From a bacterium (GTDB lineage Bacteria > Pseudomonadota > Alphaproteobacteria > Rs-D84 > CACZYB01): a stretch of 45,158 nt of DNA. Location of the stretch: positions 1 to 45,158 of the forward strand of contig JAAVBO010000018.1 in the NCBI GenBank assembly GCA_014803575.1, given 5' to 3'. Made by a program: the position numbers and the translations under genes. The notes beneath the pieces are model-generated. The model was not told where the DNA came from and searched no databases. It saw only the letters and a program-made list of their open reading frames with translations. Below are positions 43,566 to 45,158 of the stretch, piece after piece (the first letter of the stretch is position 1; every line of letters starts with the position of its first letter).

Positions 43566-43650
43566 AATTCCTCCGATATAGAACAAAAATAGCACGTATA
43601 ATATAAAAAGTAAAGTATTTTTTCCTAAAATAAAAAAAATCAAGAAATTG

Positions 43651-43678
43651 TTGACAAAAGTTATTTTTATGTTATATT
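43651..43678 (+). promoter_or_regulatory. Promoter of the outer-membrane protein gene
   Basis: TTGACA (43651-43656), 16 bases, TATATT (43673-43678), 33 bp from the ATG at 43711. Confidence 0.65.
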
Positions 43679-43710
43679 GATATAAACAAAATAAATTTTA
43701 AGGATAAAAT

Positions 43711-44649
43711 ATGAAAAATACTCTTATCAGTTTAGTTCTTATTTGGTTTGCCGCAATAACAAGAGATGTTTTTGCAAAAATACCTAATACTTCTGACAAT
43801 ATAGTTGAAAGTATATATATAAAGGATACAAAAAATTCTACTTCAAATAATGACGTTGAAAATTATGAAGAACAAGTTGTTAAAGAAGAAAAAACTATGT
43901 CCGAATCGGTAAAACAAAATGAACTTCCAAGATTAAAAAGGATATATATTGTTGCCTATGGCGGTTATTTTTACACAAAGGAAAATAATTTTGAATTCAA
44001 CCCTACAAATAATTGTAATCCGTCATATAATTTTATTTGCAATAATGATAATTCTATAAATCCTATTAAAGCAGAGGCAAAGGATGTGTATTTCCTAACC
44101 GGTGCTTTTGGTATTAATTCTGAAAATCCTCTTCGTTTAGAACTTTCCTATTATAAAATGGGAAAGGAATTAGAGTTAAATGGGCAAAATCAAGTTAATT
44201 TAAATACAATTGATTATAAAAGTCAGATTGATTTAAAGGGTGGGTCTGTAAATATGTACTTTGATTTTATTTTTAACAGAAGACAGCCTTTTTTTATCTT
44301 TACTCCTTATGCTATGGCTGGTATCGGTATATCTGACATAGAACTTAATGACATTAATTTTACAGGTGATAATAACAGTTCTGTATCAATAAAAGGTAAA
44401 AGTCAAAGAAATAAAACCGTAATTTATGGGGCTGGTTTAACTGCCGGTATTAATAATTATATTTCTTTGGATATTGGATACAGATATTATGATTTTGGTA
44501 AAATAAAAACTTCACATACCATGACAAAAACTTCTGTTGATATGAGTGATGTTGATAATCCTATTGAAACAGTTAATGAATATGATTTAGAACTTCAAAG
44601 TGATTTTGATGCACATGTCGCAGTAATAGGGTTAAAAATACAGATATAG
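43711..44649 (+). CDS. Outer-membrane beta-barrel protein
   Basis: 312 residues. Signal peptide (1-22, ending VFA), an acidic linker with repeated Glu and Lys (about 35-70), then alternating hydrophobic/polar strands of a small barrel: RIYIVAYGGYFYTKENNF, VYFLTGAFGINS, LRLELSYYKMG, FIFTPYAMAGIGI, TVIYGAGLTAGINNYISLDI and GYRYYDFGKI. The last strand ends VAVIGLKIQI. The pattern resembles OmpA/OmpW-like or alphaproteobacterial surface antigens; a specific assignment is not possible. It has its own promoter and terminator. Confidence 0.75.
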   Translation: MKNTLISLVLIWFAAITRDVFAKIPNTSDNIVESIYIKDTKNSTSNNDVENYEEQVVKEEKTMSESVKQNELPRLKRIYIVAYGGYFYTKENNFEFNPTNNCNPSYNFICNNDNSINPIKAEAKDVYFLTGAFGINSENPLRLELSYYKMGKELELNGQNQVNLNTIDYKSQIDLKGGSVNMYFDFIFNRRQPFFIFTPYAMAGIGISDIELNDINFTGDNNSSVSIKGKSQRNKTVIYGAGLTAGINNYISLDIGYRYYDFGKIKTSHTMTKTSVDMSDVDNPIETVNEYDLELQSDFDAHVAVIGLKIQI

Positions 44650-44670
44650 AAAAGATATTGACTGAAAATT

Positions 44671-44697
44671 ACTCTCTTTTTATAAGAGAGTTTTTTT
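44671..44697 (+). terminator. Terminator of the outer-membrane protein gene
   Basis: ACTCTCTT (44671-44678) pairs with AAGAGAGT (44684-44691) around a TTTAT loop, followed by six T. Confidence 0.9.
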
Positions 44698-44714
44698 ATA
44701 TACACATTTTATAG

Positions 44715-44743
44715 TTGAAAAAAGTATTTATTAATAATATACT
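44715..44743 (+). promoter_or_regulatory. Promoter of the structured RNA
   Basis: TTGAAA (44715-44720), 17 bases, TATACT (44738-44743). Transcription would begin near 44750, right before the helix array. Confidence 0.65.
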
Positions 44744-44749
44744 TAGAAA

Positions 44750-44948
44750 TAGATAGTAAAAACTATCTAGGGTCGTAGAAAACCCTTTTGTACATTGCTT
44801 GTAGTTGTTTGGACTACATTCTACCTGTGGCTGAATTCAACCTTTGGGTTGGATGTCGGCTAAATAAGGTTTTGGCTGAATAAGCCGAGCCATATAATGT
44901 ACATGGTTTTCTAACGTCCACCCCTTAATAAATTTTAAGGTTTTTTTT
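44750..44948 (+). ncRNA. Structured RNA of about 200 nt, unassigned (ncRNA or leader element)
   Basis: A closing stem joins 44771-44784 to 44905-44919 (AGAAAACC with GGTTTTCT plus an imperfect GC extension). A second helix GTACATT/AATGTAC joins 44790-44796 to 44896-44902. Inside the junction are three hairpins: 44800-44818 (TGTAGT/ACTACA), 44828-44862 (TGGCTGA/TCGGCTA continuing with ATTCAACC/GGTTGGAT) and 44872-44888 (TTGGCT/AGCCGA). A terminator follows. The 324-bp gap 44650-44973 holds this RNA and two terminators. I checked it by eye against tmRNA, SRP RNA, 6S, RNase P and common riboswitch cores and saw no match. Confidence 0.6.
44923..44948 (+). terminator. Terminator at the end of the structured RNA
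   Basis: CCTTAA (44923-44928) pairs with TTAAGG (44935-44940), followed by eight T. It lies between the RNA and the next gene's ribosome binding site, so read-through would be needed if the two share a transcript. Confidence 0.7.
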
Positions 44949-44973
44949 ATAAAAACAAAGGAGGAAGAAAGCT

Positions 44974-45158
44974 ATGAGGAAACAAAAATATCTGTATGTT
45001 TTAATCAGTATAGTAATTTTAACTAATTTATCAACCACTGCAGTCAATTCTGCCATGTTATCAGAAAGTTTATCGGCCTATTGTGTAGCATCAAACTGCA
45101 CAACACTAACGAACTTTGGAGGCACGCAAGGATACAACTTAGGGGGATGTAGCAAAGC
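44974..45158 (+). CDS. Secreted protein, partial (runs off right end)
   Basis: Sixty-one codons from an ATG preceded by a strong AAAGGAGGAAG site. The N-terminus RKQKYLYVLISIVILTNL with SAM following is a signal peptide; the mature part has several Cys and Gly (YCVASNCTT, GGTQGYNLGGC). The gene is 26 bp downstream of the terminator of the structured RNA and may be controlled by it. No family can be assigned from this fragment. Confidence 0.75.
   Translation, partial: MRKQKYLYVLISIVILTNLSTTAVNSAMLSESLSAYCVASNCTTLTNFGGTQGYNLGGCSK

Noticed and set aside
43566-43643. Longer start for the ComM gene
   Set aside because: The added residues are a hydrophobic AT-rich shadow, while AGGAGGAAT directly precedes the ATG at 43565.
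44750-44948. 6S RNA, SRP RNA or tmRNA
   Set aside because: The junction has three hairpins, not the single rod of 6S; the GGTCAGG/GGAAGGAAGCAGCC core of SRP RNA and the tRNA-like ends of tmRNA are absent.

Overview
The window is a 45-kb stretch of a very AT-rich bacterial chromosome. The housekeeping genes point to a host-associated alphaproteobacterium. The evidence is a lexA-recA pair carrying GTTC-N7-GTTC type LexA boxes, an rpsP-rimM-trmD-rplS cluster followed by an MlaD-like and a DUF2155 gene, acpS-lepB-rnc, a ComM/YifB gene, and no sign of Gram-positive envelope genes. I cannot name the genus from sequence alone.

Left chromosomal part (1 to about 11.0 kb). Two minus-strand secreted proteins come first: a coiled-coil protein cut by the window edge, and an ankyrin protein whose best start lies behind a G8 tract in the wrong frame. 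Then come a degenerate family-2 glycosyltransferase, recA, lexA, two divergent XRE regulators with palindromic operators between them, a CaCA cation exchanger, a DUF2062 membrane protein, an unrecognised 399-residue protein behind a consensus promoter, an ABC-F ATPase and an ankyrin lipoprotein.

Genomic island (about 11,061-35,780). A 24.7-kb element sits in a tRNA-Thr(UGU) gene. A 20-bp core is repeated exactly at 11,061-11,080 and inside the tRNA at 35,761-35,780, and the displaced 3' half of the tRNA survives in decayed form at the left end. A DUF4102/P4-type integrase lies at the left end and an AlpA-like factor at the right end. Pairs of CGGCAAT repeats with 11-bp spacing lie near both ends, as expected for integrase arm sites. 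The cargo looks like a defence island: a metallophosphoesterase, a membrane protein pair, a PUA/EVE-like protein with a nuclease-like C-terminus, two paralogous KAP NTPases with transmembrane inserts, a GIY-YIG/DUF4357 protein with a membrane-anchored partner, a soluble KAP NTPase, a 1096-residue helical protein of unknown function, a secreted PLD-family nuclease, and a type I restriction-modification operon (hsdR-hsdM-hsdS). The hsdS gene is built for inversion: a silent, oppositely oriented 3' half shares an exact 89-bp inverted repeat with the active gene, and a serine recombinase gene lies 55 bp away.

Several cargo operons share duplicated upstream DNA. A 212-225-bp region precedes both KAP1 and the GIY-YIG/KAP2 operon. 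A 45-bp promoter-bearing repeat precedes both the GIY-YIG operon and the 13.5-14.4 kb membrane-protein operon. These modules may be co-regulated or exchanged by recombination in these repeats.

Right chromosomal part (35.8-45.2 kb). The ribosomal/tRNA-modification cluster, an MCE protein, DUF2155 and DUF2062 genes, acpS, lepB, rnc, comM (opposite strand) and an outer-membrane beta-barrel gene are ordinary. At the far right is an apparently unannotated structured RNA of about 200 nt with its own promoter and terminator, directly upstream of a secreted-protein gene cut by the window end.
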